Assembly (NCBI RefSeq): GCF_014204715.1
Contig: NZ_JACHLY010000001.1
Span: forward strand, 558,001-622,000
Source of the DNA: Streptomonospora salina
Lineage (GTDB): Bacteria > Actinomycetota > Actinomycetes > Streptosporangiales > Streptosporangiaceae
DNA length: 64,000 nt
Reading direction: 5' to 3'
A program made the position numbers and the translations under genes. Below the pieces are notes generated by a model. It made no database searches. It had not been told where the DNA came from and saw only the letters and a program-made list of their open reading frames with translations. Position 1 is the first letter of the stretch. Every line of letters begins with the position of its first letter. Of the stretch, positions 56,041 to 63,994 are shown piece after piece.

Positions 56041-56222
56041 ACCATGGTCCCTCCAGGGGCACCGGGTCCGGGAAAGCACGAAGAGGTTCCCGCTGATCTG
56101 GCCCCGGTCCCGACTATCGCGAGGTTTTCACCGGCATACCGCGCCGGAGAACGCTGACAACCACGCGCTCGTTCTCGGCGGACCCGACACGTACCAGCTC
56201 GCAACCGCAGCGTCGGCGTCGA

Positions 56223-56250
56223 GGGGCGGGCGGCCTCCGCCGCCCGCCCC
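56223..56250 (-). terminator. glpK terminator
   Basis: Perfect 12-bp stem GGGGCGGGCGGC with a 4-nt loop (arms 56223-56234 and 56239-56250), five bp beyond the glpK stop. The rest of the gap 56041-56222 holds nothing clear. Confidence 0.65.
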
Positions 56251-56255
56251 GCGGC

Positions 56256-57734
56256 TCAGCCCAGTTCGGCCCAGCCCTTGGAGCGCTCGACGGCGGTGCG
56301 CCAGCGCCGGTGGGCGGCGTCGTCGCGCGCACCGGGCTCGAAGCGGCGGTCCAGCTTCCAGGTCCGGACCAGCTCGTCGGTGGAGGACCACACGCCGGTG
56401 CCCAGCCCGGCCAGGAACGCGGCGCCCAGCGCCGTGGTCTCCTGTACCTCGGGCCGGGCCACACCGACCTGCAGCTGGTCGGCCTGGATCCGGCAGAGCA
56501 GGTCGTTGGTGGAGGCTCCGCCGTCCACGCGCAGCTCGGGCATCGTGGTCCCGGACGCCGCGGCCATGGCCTCGGCGACGTCGCGCACCTCGAAGGCGAT
56601 GGCGTCCAGGGTGGCGCGGGCGATGTGGGCCCGCTGAGTGGCGCGGGTGATGCCGAAGATCGTGCCGCGCGCATGGGGGTCCCAGTCGGGGGCTCCCATG
56701 CCCGTCAGGGCCGGGACGAACACGACGCCGCCGGAATCGGGAACGGTGGCGGCCAGGCCTTCGGACTGGGCTGCGCTGTCGATGAGCCCCAGCCCGTCGC
56801 GTAGCCACTGCACGGCCGCGCCGGTGACGAAGATCGATCCTTCCAGCGCGTAGTCCAGGCGGCCGTCGGGATGCTGCCACAGCACCGTGCTCAGCAGGCC
56901 GTATTCGGGGGCCACGGGCCGGTCTCCGGTGTTGACCAGCACGAAGGAGCCGGTGCCGTAGGTGCACTTGGAGGAGCCGGGCGTGTAGCAGTTCTGGCCG
57001 AACATGGCGGCCTGCTGGTCGCCGGCGATGCCCGCGATGGGCAGCCGCAGCCCCAGGAACTCTTCGGGTGCGGTCTCGCCGACGACGCCGTAGGAGGGCA
57101 CCACTTCGGGCAGGGCGGACCGGGGCACGCCCAGCAGGTCGCACATCTCCTGCGACCATTCCCCCCGGTGGATGTCGTAGAGGAGGGTGCGCGAGGCGTT
57201 GGAGGCGTCGGTGACGTGCCGGGCGCCGGCGGTCATGCGGCTGATGACGTAGGAGTCGACGGTGCCGACGACGGTCTCGCCCGATTCCACACCGCTCCAG
57301 GCCCGCTGGTCGTTGCGGCGCATCCAGGTGAGTTTGGTGCCGGTGAAGTAGGGGTCGAGGCGCAGGCCGGTGACCGCGGTGACGCGGTCCTCGTGCCCGG
57401 CCTCGCGCAGCTCCGAGCAGATCCCGGCGGTGCGCCGGTCCTGCCAGACGATGGCTCTGCGCGGCGAACCGCCCCGCGTGCGGTTCCACAGCACCGCGGT
57501 CTCGCGCTGGTTGGTGATGCCGACGCAAGTGGGCTGGGAGTCGGTGGCGTCCAGGGCGGTCTGGCACGCCGCCAGGGTCGCCTGCCAGATCTCCTCGGGA
57601 ATGTGCTCGACCCAGCCGTCTTCGGGGTAATGCTGGGCGAACTCCTGATAGCCGCGGGACAGGACACCACCGTTCTCGTCGACGACGAGGGCGGTGACGC
57701 CGGTCGTGCCGGCGTCGAGCGCAAGGACGGACAT
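56256..57734 (-). CDS. glpK: Glycerol kinase
   Basis: 492 residues, FGGY-kinase fold. L-A-L-D-A-G-T-T-G near residues 4-12, N-Q-R-E-T near 77 (glycerol-binding Arg-Glu), G-I-A-G-D-Q-Q-A-A near 238-246 with the catalytic Asp, and the signature G-G-V-V-F-V-P-A-L-T-G-M-G-A-P-D-W. It makes glycerol 3-phosphate. No glpF or glpD is adjacent. GGAGG lies 8 nt upstream of the start, and a perfect DasR/GntR-type operator overlaps the promoter region. Confidence 0.96.
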   Translation of the reverse strand: MSVLALDAGTTGVTALVVDENGGVLSRGYQEFAQHYPEDGWVEHIPEEIWQATLAACQTALDATDSQPTCVGITNQRETAVLWNRTRGGSPRRAIVWQDRRTAGICSELREAGHEDRVTAVTGLRLDPYFTGTKLTWMRRNDQRAWSGVESGETVVGTVDSYVISRMTAGARHVTDASNASRTLLYDIHRGEWSQEMCDLLGVPRSALPEVVPSYGVVGETAPEEFLGLRLPIAGIAGDQQAAMFGQNCYTPGSSKCTYGTGSFVLVNTGDRPVAPEYGLLSTVLWQHPDGRLDYALEGSIFVTGAAVQWLRDGLGLIDSAAQSEGLAATVPDSGGVVFVPALTGMGAPDWDPHARGTIFGITRATQRAHIARATLDAIAFEVRDVAEAMAAASGTTMPELRVDGGASTNDLLCRIQADQLQVGVARPEVQETTALGAAFLAGLGTGVWSSTDELVRTWKLDRRFEPGARDDAAHRRWRTAVERSKGWAELG

Positions 57735-57762
57735 GGGTTGGCCTCCAGCACGTTGGGCGACT

Positions 57763-57776
57763 ATGGTCTAGACCAT
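57763..57776. promoter_or_regulatory. DasR/GntR-type operator (dre-like) upstream of glpK
   Basis: ATGGTCTAGACCAT is a perfect 14-bp palindrome whose core TGGTCTAGACCA is the exact centre of the DasR-responsive element. It lies 28 bp before the glpK start and 233 bp before pfkA. A possible glpK -10 box, CATAGT, overlaps it on the minus strand, which suits repression. A different HutC-subfamily GntR regulator could use the same core. Confidence 0.65.
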
Positions 57777-58009
57777 GCAGACGGTGCGGGACTGAAGGCG
57801 CCGCCCCCAGCTCCGAACCGCCATCCAGGGGGTTTACCCCCGGGGTGCGGCTTCCAACGCCCGGCGGGCGCCTTCGGTGACACCGGCCACGATCGGGCCG
57901 CCTGTACCGCGGCACACGGCCGCTCCGCACCGCTTTGCACCGCCCGAAAGGCGCCCCCCGCGCCGACCGAGGCGGTCAGGATGTCCACAGGAATTCGAGG
58001 AGTGCACGC

Positions 58010-59035
58010 ATGCGAGTCGGGGTGCTGACCGGTGGCGGCGACTGCCCGGGGCTGAACGCGGTCATCCGCGCAGTCGTCCGTAAGGGCATCAAGGACTACG
58101 GCTACGAGTTCGTCGGGTTCCGGGACGGCTGGCGCGGGCCGCTGGAAGGCGACACCATGCCCCTGGACCGGGCGGCCGTCAGCGGGATCCTGCCGCGCGG
58201 CGGAACGATCCTGGGGTCCTCGCGCACGAACCTGATGAAGATCGACGGCGGCGTCGAGCGCGTCAAGCAGAACATGAACGAGCAGGGCATCGACGCCCTG
58301 GTGGCCATCGGCGGCGAGGACACGCTGGGTGTGGCCACCCAGCTGACCGAGCAGGGCGTCAACGTCGTGGGTGTGCCCAAGACCATCGACAACGACCTCA
58401 ACGCCACCGACTACACCTTCGGCTTCGACACGGCCGTCGGCATCGCCACCGACGCGATCGACCGGCTGCACACCACCGCCGAGTCGCACCACCGCGCACT
58501 GGTCGTGGAGGTCATGGGCCGCCACGCCGGCTGGATCGCGCTGCACTCGGGCATGGCCGCCGGAGCCAACGTGATCCTCATCCCCGAGCGCCCCTTCGAC
58601 ATCGGGGAGGTCGTGGAACACGTGGAGAGCCGGTTCCGCACCAACTACGCCCCGATCCTCGTCGTCGCCGAGGGCGCCCACCCCGAGGAAGGCCAGATGG
58701 AGCTGTCCGCCGGCGAGAAGGACGCCTTCGGCCACGTGCGGCTGGGCGGCATCGGTCAGCGCCTCTCCGAGGAGATCGAGTCGCGCACCGGCAAGGAGGC
58801 CCGCTCGGTGGTGCTGGGCCACGTGCAGCGCGGCGGCACCCCCTCGGCTTTCGACCGGGTGCTGGCCACGCGGCTGGGCGTCAACGCCATCGAGGCCGTG
58901 CACGACCAGGAGTACGGCAAGATGGTCGCGCTGCAGGGCACCGACATCAAGCGGGTGGACCTCTCGGCGGCCACCGACAAGCTCAAGACGGTGCCGGCCG
59001 AGCGCTTCGAGGAGGCCGAGGTCTTCTTCGGCTGA
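58010..59035 (+). CDS. pfkA: 6-phosphofructokinase, group III type
   Basis: 341 residues from ATG 58010 with GAGGAG 7 nt upstream. Phosphofructokinase A fold: V-L-T-G-G-G-D-C-P-G-L-N near residues 5-16, catalytic P-K-T-I-D-N-D 123-129 and M-G-R-H-A-G-W near 170. At E. coli numbering the phosphoryl-donor residues are D104 (in G-G-E-D-T) and K124, not Gly/Gly. That is the pattern of PPi-dependent and group III enzymes, so the donor (ATP or PPi) is uncertain. Divergent from glpK. Confidence 0.93.
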   Translation: MRVGVLTGGGDCPGLNAVIRAVVRKGIKDYGYEFVGFRDGWRGPLEGDTMPLDRAAVSGILPRGGTILGSSRTNLMKIDGGVERVKQNMNEQGIDALVAIGGEDTLGVATQLTEQGVNVVGVPKTIDNDLNATDYTFGFDTAVGIATDAIDRLHTTAESHHRALVVEVMGRHAGWIALHSGMAAGANVILIPERPFDIGEVVEHVESRFRTNYAPILVVAEGAHPEEGQMELSAGEKDAFGHVRLGGIGQRLSEEIESRTGKEARSVVLGHVQRGGTPSAFDRVLATRLGVNAIEAVHDQEYGKMVALQGTDIKRVDLSAATDKLKTVPAERFEEAEVFFG

Positions 59036-59060
59036 GTCCCGCCCGTACCGGGTCCGGCAC

Positions 59061-59102
59061 CGCGCCCCCGGTCCGCCCGAACGCGGGCGGACCGGGGGCG
59101 CG
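59061..59102 (+). terminator. pfkA terminator
   Basis: Perfect 19-bp stem (arms 59061-59079 and 59084-59102) closing on an AACG loop, 25 bp after the pfkA stop. No T-tract, but the stem is extremely stable. Confidence 0.75.
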
Positions 59103-59251
59103 TCGTGTCGCACGGTCGGGCTCGCGTCCGGTCCCCATGCGGGAATGCGTCCGTCGCGACCGGTCGTTGCGATGTTCGATACTGGAAGTGGCGGAGGGCG
59201 ACGCCCTTCCGCCCTCCCCCGCATCCGTCGATTCATCAGGGAGCCGCTGTC

Positions 59252-60526
59252 ATGGCCGTCATGTCCGAGCACGAGGCCGTCGGAGGACGCGAGGCCGAGG
59301 CCGCGGTCCGCGACCGGACCGAGTCCGGACCGCATGAGCTGTGCGTCCTGATGAAGCTCGGCGAGATCGTACTCAAAGGCAGCAACCGCAGCCTGTTCGA
59401 ACGCCGCCTGCACAACAACATCCGGTCCGCCGCCCGCGGCCTGAACCCGATCAAGCTGACCCGGCGCGGATCGGGTGTGGTGATCGTCCGCATGCCCGAC
59501 GCCTCCGACACCGAGGTCGCCGAACTCGCCCACCGGATGAGCGACGTCATGGGCGTGGTGTGGGTGCACCTGGTGCGCCGCGTGCCCAAGGAGCTCGACA
59601 CCGTAACGCGGGCCGCGGTCGCGGAGATGGAGGGCCGCAGGGGCTCCTTCGCGGTGCGGGCCCGCCGCCGCGACAAGCGGTTCCCGCTGACCTCCTCGCA
59701 GCTGGCCGGGCACGTGGGCGCGGCCGTCGTCGACGCCTACGGGCTCCCGGTCGACCTCAAGCGCCCCGAGAACACCGTCCACGTCGAGGTCGACAAGGAC
59801 GAGGTGTTCGTCTTCACCGACGGAATCCCCGGCCAGGGCGGCCTGCCGGTGGGGATGAGCGGCCGCGCGCTGGTGCTGATGTCGGGCGGGATCGACTCCC
59901 CCGTGGCGGCGCACCGGATGATGCGCCGCGGCCTGAAAGTCGACTTCCTGCACTTCTCCGGCATGCCGTTCACCGGTCCGGAGTCCGTCTACAAGGCCTA
60001 CAGCCTCGTGCGCCAGCTCGACCGGTACCAGGTGGGCTCGCGGCTGTTCGTCGTCCCCTTCGGCAAGGCCCAGCAGCAGCTGAAATCCTCCGGCACCGAA
60101 CGGCTGCAGGTCATCGCCCAGCGCCGGCTGATGCTCAAGACGGCCGAGGCGCTGGCCGACGACCTCAAGGCCGAGGCGCTGGTCACCGGCGACGCGCTGG
60201 GCCAGGTCTCCAGCCAGACCATGACCAACCTGAAGGCGCTGGACGACGCGGTCGACCTCCCGATCCTGCGGCCGCTGGTCGGCATGGACAAGACCGAGAT
60301 CATGGACGAGGCACGGCGCATGGCCACGCTGTCGATTTCCGAGCTGCCCGACGAGGACTGCTGCACGCTGCTCACGCCGCGCCAGGCCGAGACCGCCGCG
60401 AAGATCCCCGACCTGCGCCGGATCGAGAAGCGGCTGGACGCCGAAGAGCTGGCCGAGCACCTGCTCGCGGGCAAGAAGCTGCACCGGCCCAGCTTCCTGG
60501 GCGACGAGGCCCCGGAAAAGGTCTGA
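59252..60526 (+). CDS. thiI: tRNA 4-thiouridine synthase ThiI, no rhodanese domain
   Basis: 424 residues from ATG 59252, 8 nt after AGGGAG. N-terminal ferredoxin-like plus THUMP RNA-binding domain (about 30-195), then the PP-loop adenylation domain with S-G-G-I-D-S-P at 211-217 and D-E-D-C-C near residue 372. The C-terminal rhodanese domain of E. coli ThiI is missing, so sulfur must come another way. It thiolates U8 of tRNA; a role in thiazole sulfur transfer would be unproven here despite the nearby thi genes. Confidence 0.93.
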   Translation: MAVMSEHEAVGGREAEAAVRDRTESGPHELCVLMKLGEIVLKGSNRSLFERRLHNNIRSAARGLNPIKLTRRGSGVVIVRMPDASDTEVAELAHRMSDVMGVVWVHLVRRVPKELDTVTRAAVAEMEGRRGSFAVRARRRDKRFPLTSSQLAGHVGAAVVDAYGLPVDLKRPENTVHVEVDKDEVFVFTDGIPGQGGLPVGMSGRALVLMSGGIDSPVAAHRMMRRGLKVDFLHFSGMPFTGPESVYKAYSLVRQLDRYQVGSRLFVVPFGKAQQQLKSSGTERLQVIAQRRLMLKTAEALADDLKAEALVTGDALGQVSSQTMTNLKALDDAVDLPILRPLVGMDKTEIMDEARRMATLSISELPDEDCCTLLTPRQAETAAKIPDLRRIEKRLDAEELAEHLLAGKKLHRPSFLGDEAPEKV

Positions 60527-60527
60527 T

Positions 60528-60567
60528 CCCGCCGGGCCGCTCCCCGGCCGGGGAGCGGCCCGGCGGG
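60528..60567. terminator. Bidirectional terminator between thiI and aroF
   Basis: Perfect 40-bp palindrome, two 20-bp arms joined at CCGG|CCGG (60528-60547 and 60548-60567), between convergent genes. A second smaller hairpin follows (about 60564-60586, CGGGCGCCG arms). Confidence 0.75.
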
Positions 60568-60623
60568 CGCCGCGGGCGGCGCCCGCCCTCCGGTCCCGGA
60601 GGCGTCCGGCGCGTCCCCGCCCG

Positions 60624-61670
60624 TCAGGCTCCGGCACCGACCCGCGCGGGCGCGGCGGTGAGGGTGCGGCCCACCATGGGCGACAGCGTGGCGGCGGCGT
60701 CGGCCAACTGCCGGATGTCGTCGCCGACCAGCGCCTGCGGACCGTCGCACAGCGCGGTCTCGGGGGTGGGGTGCACGTCGACGATGACTCCGTCGGCGCC
60801 GGCCGCGATCGCCGACCGCGACAGCGGCAGCACCAGATCGCGCTTGCCGCCGGAGTGCGAGGGGTCCACGATCACCGGCAGGTGCGACAGACTCTGGGCC
60901 ACCGGGACGGCGCTGATGTCGAGGGTGTTGCGCGTGGCCTTCTCGAACGTGCGGATCCCGCGCTCGCACAGCACGATGTCGAGGTTGCCGCGCTGGGCGA
61001 TGTACTCGGCGGCCATCAGCCACTCCTCGATGGTGGCGTTCATGCCGCGCTTGAGCAGGACGGGGCGGCCCGCCTCGCCCGCCGCCTGCAGCAGGGCGAA
61101 GTTCTGCATGTTGCGCGTGCCGATCTGGAGCATGTCGGCGTATCCGGCGACCAGGTCCACGTCGGCGGCGTCGACCACCTCGGTGACGATCGGCAGTCCG
61201 GTCTCCGCCCGCACGTCGGCGAGGATCTTCAGGCCGGTCTCGCCCAGCCCCTGGAAGGCGTACGGGGAGGTGCGGGGCTTGTAGGCGCCGCCGCGCAGCA
61301 GCGATGCGCCGGCGTCGCGGGCCATGTGCGCGGCCTGCAGCGTCTGGTCGGGGGTCTCGACCGCGCAGGGGCCGGCGATGACGGTCATGTTGTCGCCGCC
61401 GACCGGAACGCCGGCGACGCGGACCGTGGAGCGTCCGGGCTGGTTCTCGCTACTGACGAGCTTGTAGGGCACGCTGATACGCAGAACGTCGCTGACGCCC
61501 GGCATCGCGCGCAGGTCCAGGGTCTCGAACTGGCGCACATCGCCGACCAGGCCGATGATCGTGCGGCTGACGCCGCGGGTCACGTACGCCTCGCCCCCCG
61601 CACTGGCGACGAGGTCGACGAGGGCGTCGGTATGTTCGCGGGTGGCCCCGGGCCCCATGACGATGACCAT
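60624..61670 (-). CDS. aroF: DAHP synthase, type I-beta (3-deoxy-7-phosphoheptulonate synthase)
   Basis: 348 residues from ATG 61670, about 8 nt after GAAGGGA; an in-frame upstream ATG exists at 61691. The N-terminal ferredoxin-like regulatory domain (1-90) precedes the barrel. I-A-G-P-C-A-V-E near residue 98, G-G-A-Y-K-P-R-T-S-P near 127-136, L-K-R-G near 205 and P-S-H-S-G-G-K near 265 are the KDO8P/DAHP-synthase motifs. It joins PEP and erythrose 4-phosphate, the first shikimate step. Feedback by aromatic amino acids at the N-terminal domain is known for such enzymes. An attenuator lies upstream. Confidence 0.94.
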   Translation of the reverse strand: MVIVMGPGATREHTDALVDLVASAGGEAYVTRGVSRTIIGLVGDVRQFETLDLRAMPGVSDVLRISVPYKLVSSENQPGRSTVRVAGVPVGGDNMTVIAGPCAVETPDQTLQAAHMARDAGASLLRGGAYKPRTSPYAFQGLGETGLKILADVRAETGLPIVTEVVDAADVDLVAGYADMLQIGTRNMQNFALLQAAGEAGRPVLLKRGMNATIEEWLMAAEYIAQRGNLDIVLCERGIRTFEKATRNTLDISAVPVAQSLSHLPVIVDPSHSGGKRDLVLPLSRSAIAAGADGVIVDVHPTPETALCDGPQALVGDDIRQLADAAATLSPMVGRTLTAAPARVGAGA

Positions 61671-61777
61671 TGTGTGCTGTCCCTTCGGCACGTGGACGTC
61701 CGTTCGCGGACGCGGTGGAGGTGGTCTGCCGGCTGGACGGGAGCGGGACCGGGCGGCGGATCCGGCCGGGCAGCAAA

Positions 61778-61809
61778 AGAGCCCCGGGCCGTTTCCGGCC
61801 CGGGGCTCT
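61778..61809 (-). terminator. Attenuator terminator in aroF leader
   Basis: On the minus strand a perfect 13-bp stem (arms 61797-61809 and 61778-61790, AGAGCCCCGGGCC) with a 6-nt loop runs into a TTTTGC tract, a true intrinsic terminator. It sits 14 bp after the leader-peptide stop and 108 bp before aroF. The leader segment at 61854-61864 (GGCCCACGGCT) can pair with the terminator's first arm over 9 bp with a 2-nt internal mismatch, which would form an antiterminator. Confidence 0.85.
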
Positions 61810-61823
61810 CGAAGTCGTCCGTG

Positions 61824-61898
61824 TCAGCGCAGCGCTTGGCGGGCGACCGTCCTAGCCGTGGGCCGGTAGCCATAAAAGCGCCAAAAGCTCTGCTGCAT
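61824..61898 (-). CDS. Aromatic-rich leader peptide of aroF
   Basis: 24 codons plus TGA, too short for ordinary gene finding. After M-Q-Q-S, residues 5-11 read F-W-R-F-Y-G-Y: five aromatic residues in seven (two Phe, one Trp, two Tyr), followed by an Arg/Ala-rich tail. Codons for all three products of the pathway sit just before the region that can form the antiterminator. Ribosome stalling when charged tRNA is short would free that segment and permit aroF transcription. No ribosome-binding site is present; a TATAGT box just upstream implies a leaderless mRNA. Confidence 0.8.
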   Translation of the reverse strand: MQQSFWRFYGYRPTARTVARQALR

Positions 61899-61905
61899 GT
61901 CTGCG

Positions 61906-61911
61906 ACTATA
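61906..61911 (-). promoter_or_regulatory. -10 box of aroF leader transcript
   Basis: TATAGT on the minus strand ends 7 nt before the leader-peptide ATG (61898), so transcription should begin at or within 1-2 nt of that ATG. I see no good -35 box 17-18 bp upstream. The same short region must also serve the divergent sulfite-oxidase-like gene. Confidence 0.5.
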
Positions 61912-62006
61912 ACCCATTCGCCGACCGTGCCGTACGGGAGGAGGGGCCACGGTGCCGCACGCGCGCCCCTGGCAGGATGGCGGACGAGGCGCACGAAGGA
62001 GAGCGA

Positions 62007-62609
62007 TTGTCGGATCAACCGCTGCCGCCGGGGCAGCACGTGCCGCGCGAACGGCCCGCCTTGCACTACGGCCCCGTGCCGCGGTTCCGTGCGCACAGAT
62101 GGGATCTGCGCGTCTACGGGTTCACCGCGTCGCTGGGCGAGTTCCGGTGGAGCTGGCCCGAGTTCGACGCCCTGCCGCGCGTGGGCGCCGTCGCCGACTT
62201 CCACTGCGTGACCAGGTTCACTCTGCCCGGCGAGCACTGGAGCGGGGTCTCCACCGAGACGCTGGTGGAGCTGGCGCCGCCCGATCCGTCGGTGACCCAC
62301 GTGATGGTGTGGGCCGAGTACGGCTACAGCGCCAACATGCGCCTCGACGACTTCCTCACCCGCGACGTGGTGCTGGCCACGCACCGCGACGGCGCGCGCC
62401 TCGCCCCCGAGTACGGCTATCCGGTGCGCCTGGTGGTGCCGCACCTGTACGGCTGGAAGAGCGTGAAATGGGTCCGCGCGGTCGAGTACCTGACTGCGGA
62501 CCGCCGCGGCTTCTGGGAGGAGCGCGGCTACCACAACCGCGCCGACGCCTGGAAGGAGCAGCGCTACTCCTACCAGGAGGTGCCGGGCGACGGGCCGCGA
62601 CCGGGCTAG
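62007..62609 (+). CDS. Sulfite-oxidase-like molybdopterin-binding protein
   Basis: 200 residues from TTG 62007, placed 5 nt after GAAGGAGAG; ATG 61977 is in frame but poorly supported. V-A-D-F-H-C-V-T-R-F near residues 60-69 contains the Cys that ligates molybdenum in the sulfite oxidase/YedY family, and W-A-E-Y-G-Y-S near 100 and K-W-V-R-A-V-E-Y near 155 are typical. It is a bare catalytic domain without signal peptide or heme, so probably cytoplasmic. Substrate and redox partner are unknown. Confidence 0.85.
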   Translation: MSDQPLPPGQHVPRERPALHYGPVPRFRAHRWDLRVYGFTASLGEFRWSWPEFDALPRVGAVADFHCVTRFTLPGEHWSGVSTETLVELAPPDPSVTHVMVWAEYGYSANMRLDDFLTRDVVLATHRDGARLAPEYGYPVRLVVPHLYGWKSVKWVRAVEYLTADRRGFWEERGYHNRADAWKEQRYSYQEVPGDGPRPG

Positions 62610-62644
62610 CCGCCGGACGGGCCGGCCGGCGGCGGGCCCGGGGA

Positions 62645-63994
62645 CTATCGGCGCCGGGCGGGCACGCGCATCTCGATCTCGGTACCCTGCCCGCGGGCCG
62701 TGGTGATCTCGGTCGTGCCGCCGAGGTCGGCGATGCGGCCGCGGATGGACTGGGCCAGGCCCAGCCGGCCCTGAGCGGCGGCCTCGTCGAGGCGTTCGGG
62801 AGCGATGCCGGGGCCGTCGTCGCGGACCGTCACCACGACGGTCTCGCCCTCGTCCTCCACCAGCAGCCAGACGCGGGTCCGGGGTGGGCAGTGGCGTTCG
62901 ACGTTGCCCAGCGCTTCGCGCACGGCCGCGTCGAGCTCGCGGGCCGTCCGCGACGCCACGGCGACCTCGGCCGCCGGGGCCGAGACCGTGACGCGGGCCC
63001 CGGCGTGCGCGTCGAGCAGGGCCGCCACGTCGGCGGCCGGTGCCGCATCCCCTGCGGCGGGTACGGCCGCGAGGGCGCCCGCCGGGCCCTCCTGCGCGGC
63101 CGCCCCCGCCCGTCCGGCGGCCGCCGTGCCGTAGCGCCCGCCGATCAGCGCCCGCAAGCGGGCCTCCTGCTCGCCGGCGAGCGCCCCGAGTTCGGCGGCC
63201 TCGCCGCCCGCCTCGGCACCGCGCCGCTGGACCATCGCCAGTACCTGCAGCACGGAGTCGTGGATCGATCGGCCGAGCCGCTCGCGTTCGCGGGTGCGCG
63301 CCTCCAGTTCGACGGCTTCGGCGAAGCGGCGCTCGGCCGCAGCGGCGTAGTTCGCGAGGTAGCCGAGCGAGTACCCGGCCAACAGCAGCAGCACCACGCC
63401 GCGCGGGACCGCGGCGGTGACGGTCAGGCCCAGGCCCGTCCGCACCGCGATGTCGACCACGCCGTGGGCGAGCGCCGCGGCCAGGGCGATGCGCCGCCCG
63501 CCGAGTACGGCGGCGGCCAGCACCGCGCCCGCGAACCAGGTGGTGGTCAGCGGCGGGGCCATGCGCAGGTAGCCGGGTTCGACCGCCACGGCCGTGGCGG
63601 CCAGGCAGCCGAATGCGACGGCGAGGTCGGCGGCGAGCAGGGTCCGCCTGCGGCGGTGCGGGCGGGCGTAGAGCGCGGCGGAGGCGGCGGTCCAGGCGGC
63701 CATGGCGGACAGCACCGCCCATGCGGCCCACGGGCGTGCCAGCAGGTCGAGGTGCTGGACCATGAGGAAGACGGCGTAAACCATCGACGCGGCGCGGAAG
63801 ACGGCGATCGCGCGCCACAGGGGCGTGGACAACCCCGGCGGCGCGGTGGACGGCTCGGCGCCTGCGGAGGGGCCGGCGGGCTCCGACCCCGCGGGGGCGG
63901 AGTCGGCGCGCCCGGCAACCGGGTGGCCGGAAGCGGTCCCCGGACCGTACTCGGAAGCCGTGACGGGGGCGGAATCGGGTGATTCGGCGCTCAT
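62645..63994 (-). CDS. MacS-type sensor histidine kinase
   Basis: 449 residues. The first 55 are Pro/Ala/Ser-rich, followed by about five transmembrane helices (60-215), a coiled linker, the HisKA_3 phosphoacceptor H in S-I-H-D-S-V-L-Q-V-L near residue 249, and an HATPase_c domain with N in E-A-L-G-N-V-E-R-H near 365 and D-D-G-P-G-I near 395. Ala-rich inserts lie between them. The fold and neighbourhood match MacS; the cognate regulator is probably the LuxR-type protein at 55.4 kb. Complete, ending six bases from the window edge. Confidence 0.9.
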   Translation of the reverse strand: MSAESPDSAPVTASEYGPGTASGHPVAGRADSAPAGSEPAGPSAGAEPSTAPPGLSTPLWRAIAVFRAASMVYAVFLMVQHLDLLARPWAAWAVLSAMAAWTAASAALYARPHRRRRTLLAADLAVAFGCLAATAVAVEPGYLRMAPPLTTTWFAGAVLAAAVLGGRRIALAAALAHGVVDIAVRTGLGLTVTAAVPRGVVLLLLAGYSLGYLANYAAAAERRFAEAVELEARTRERERLGRSIHDSVLQVLAMVQRRGAEAGGEAAELGALAGEQEARLRALIGGRYGTAAAGRAGAAAQEGPAGALAAVPAAGDAAPAADVAALLDAHAGARVTVSAPAAEVAVASRTARELDAAVREALGNVERHCPPRTRVWLLVEDEGETVVVTVRDDGPGIAPERLDEAAAQGRLGLAQSIRGRIADLGGTTEITTARGQGTEIEMRVPARRR

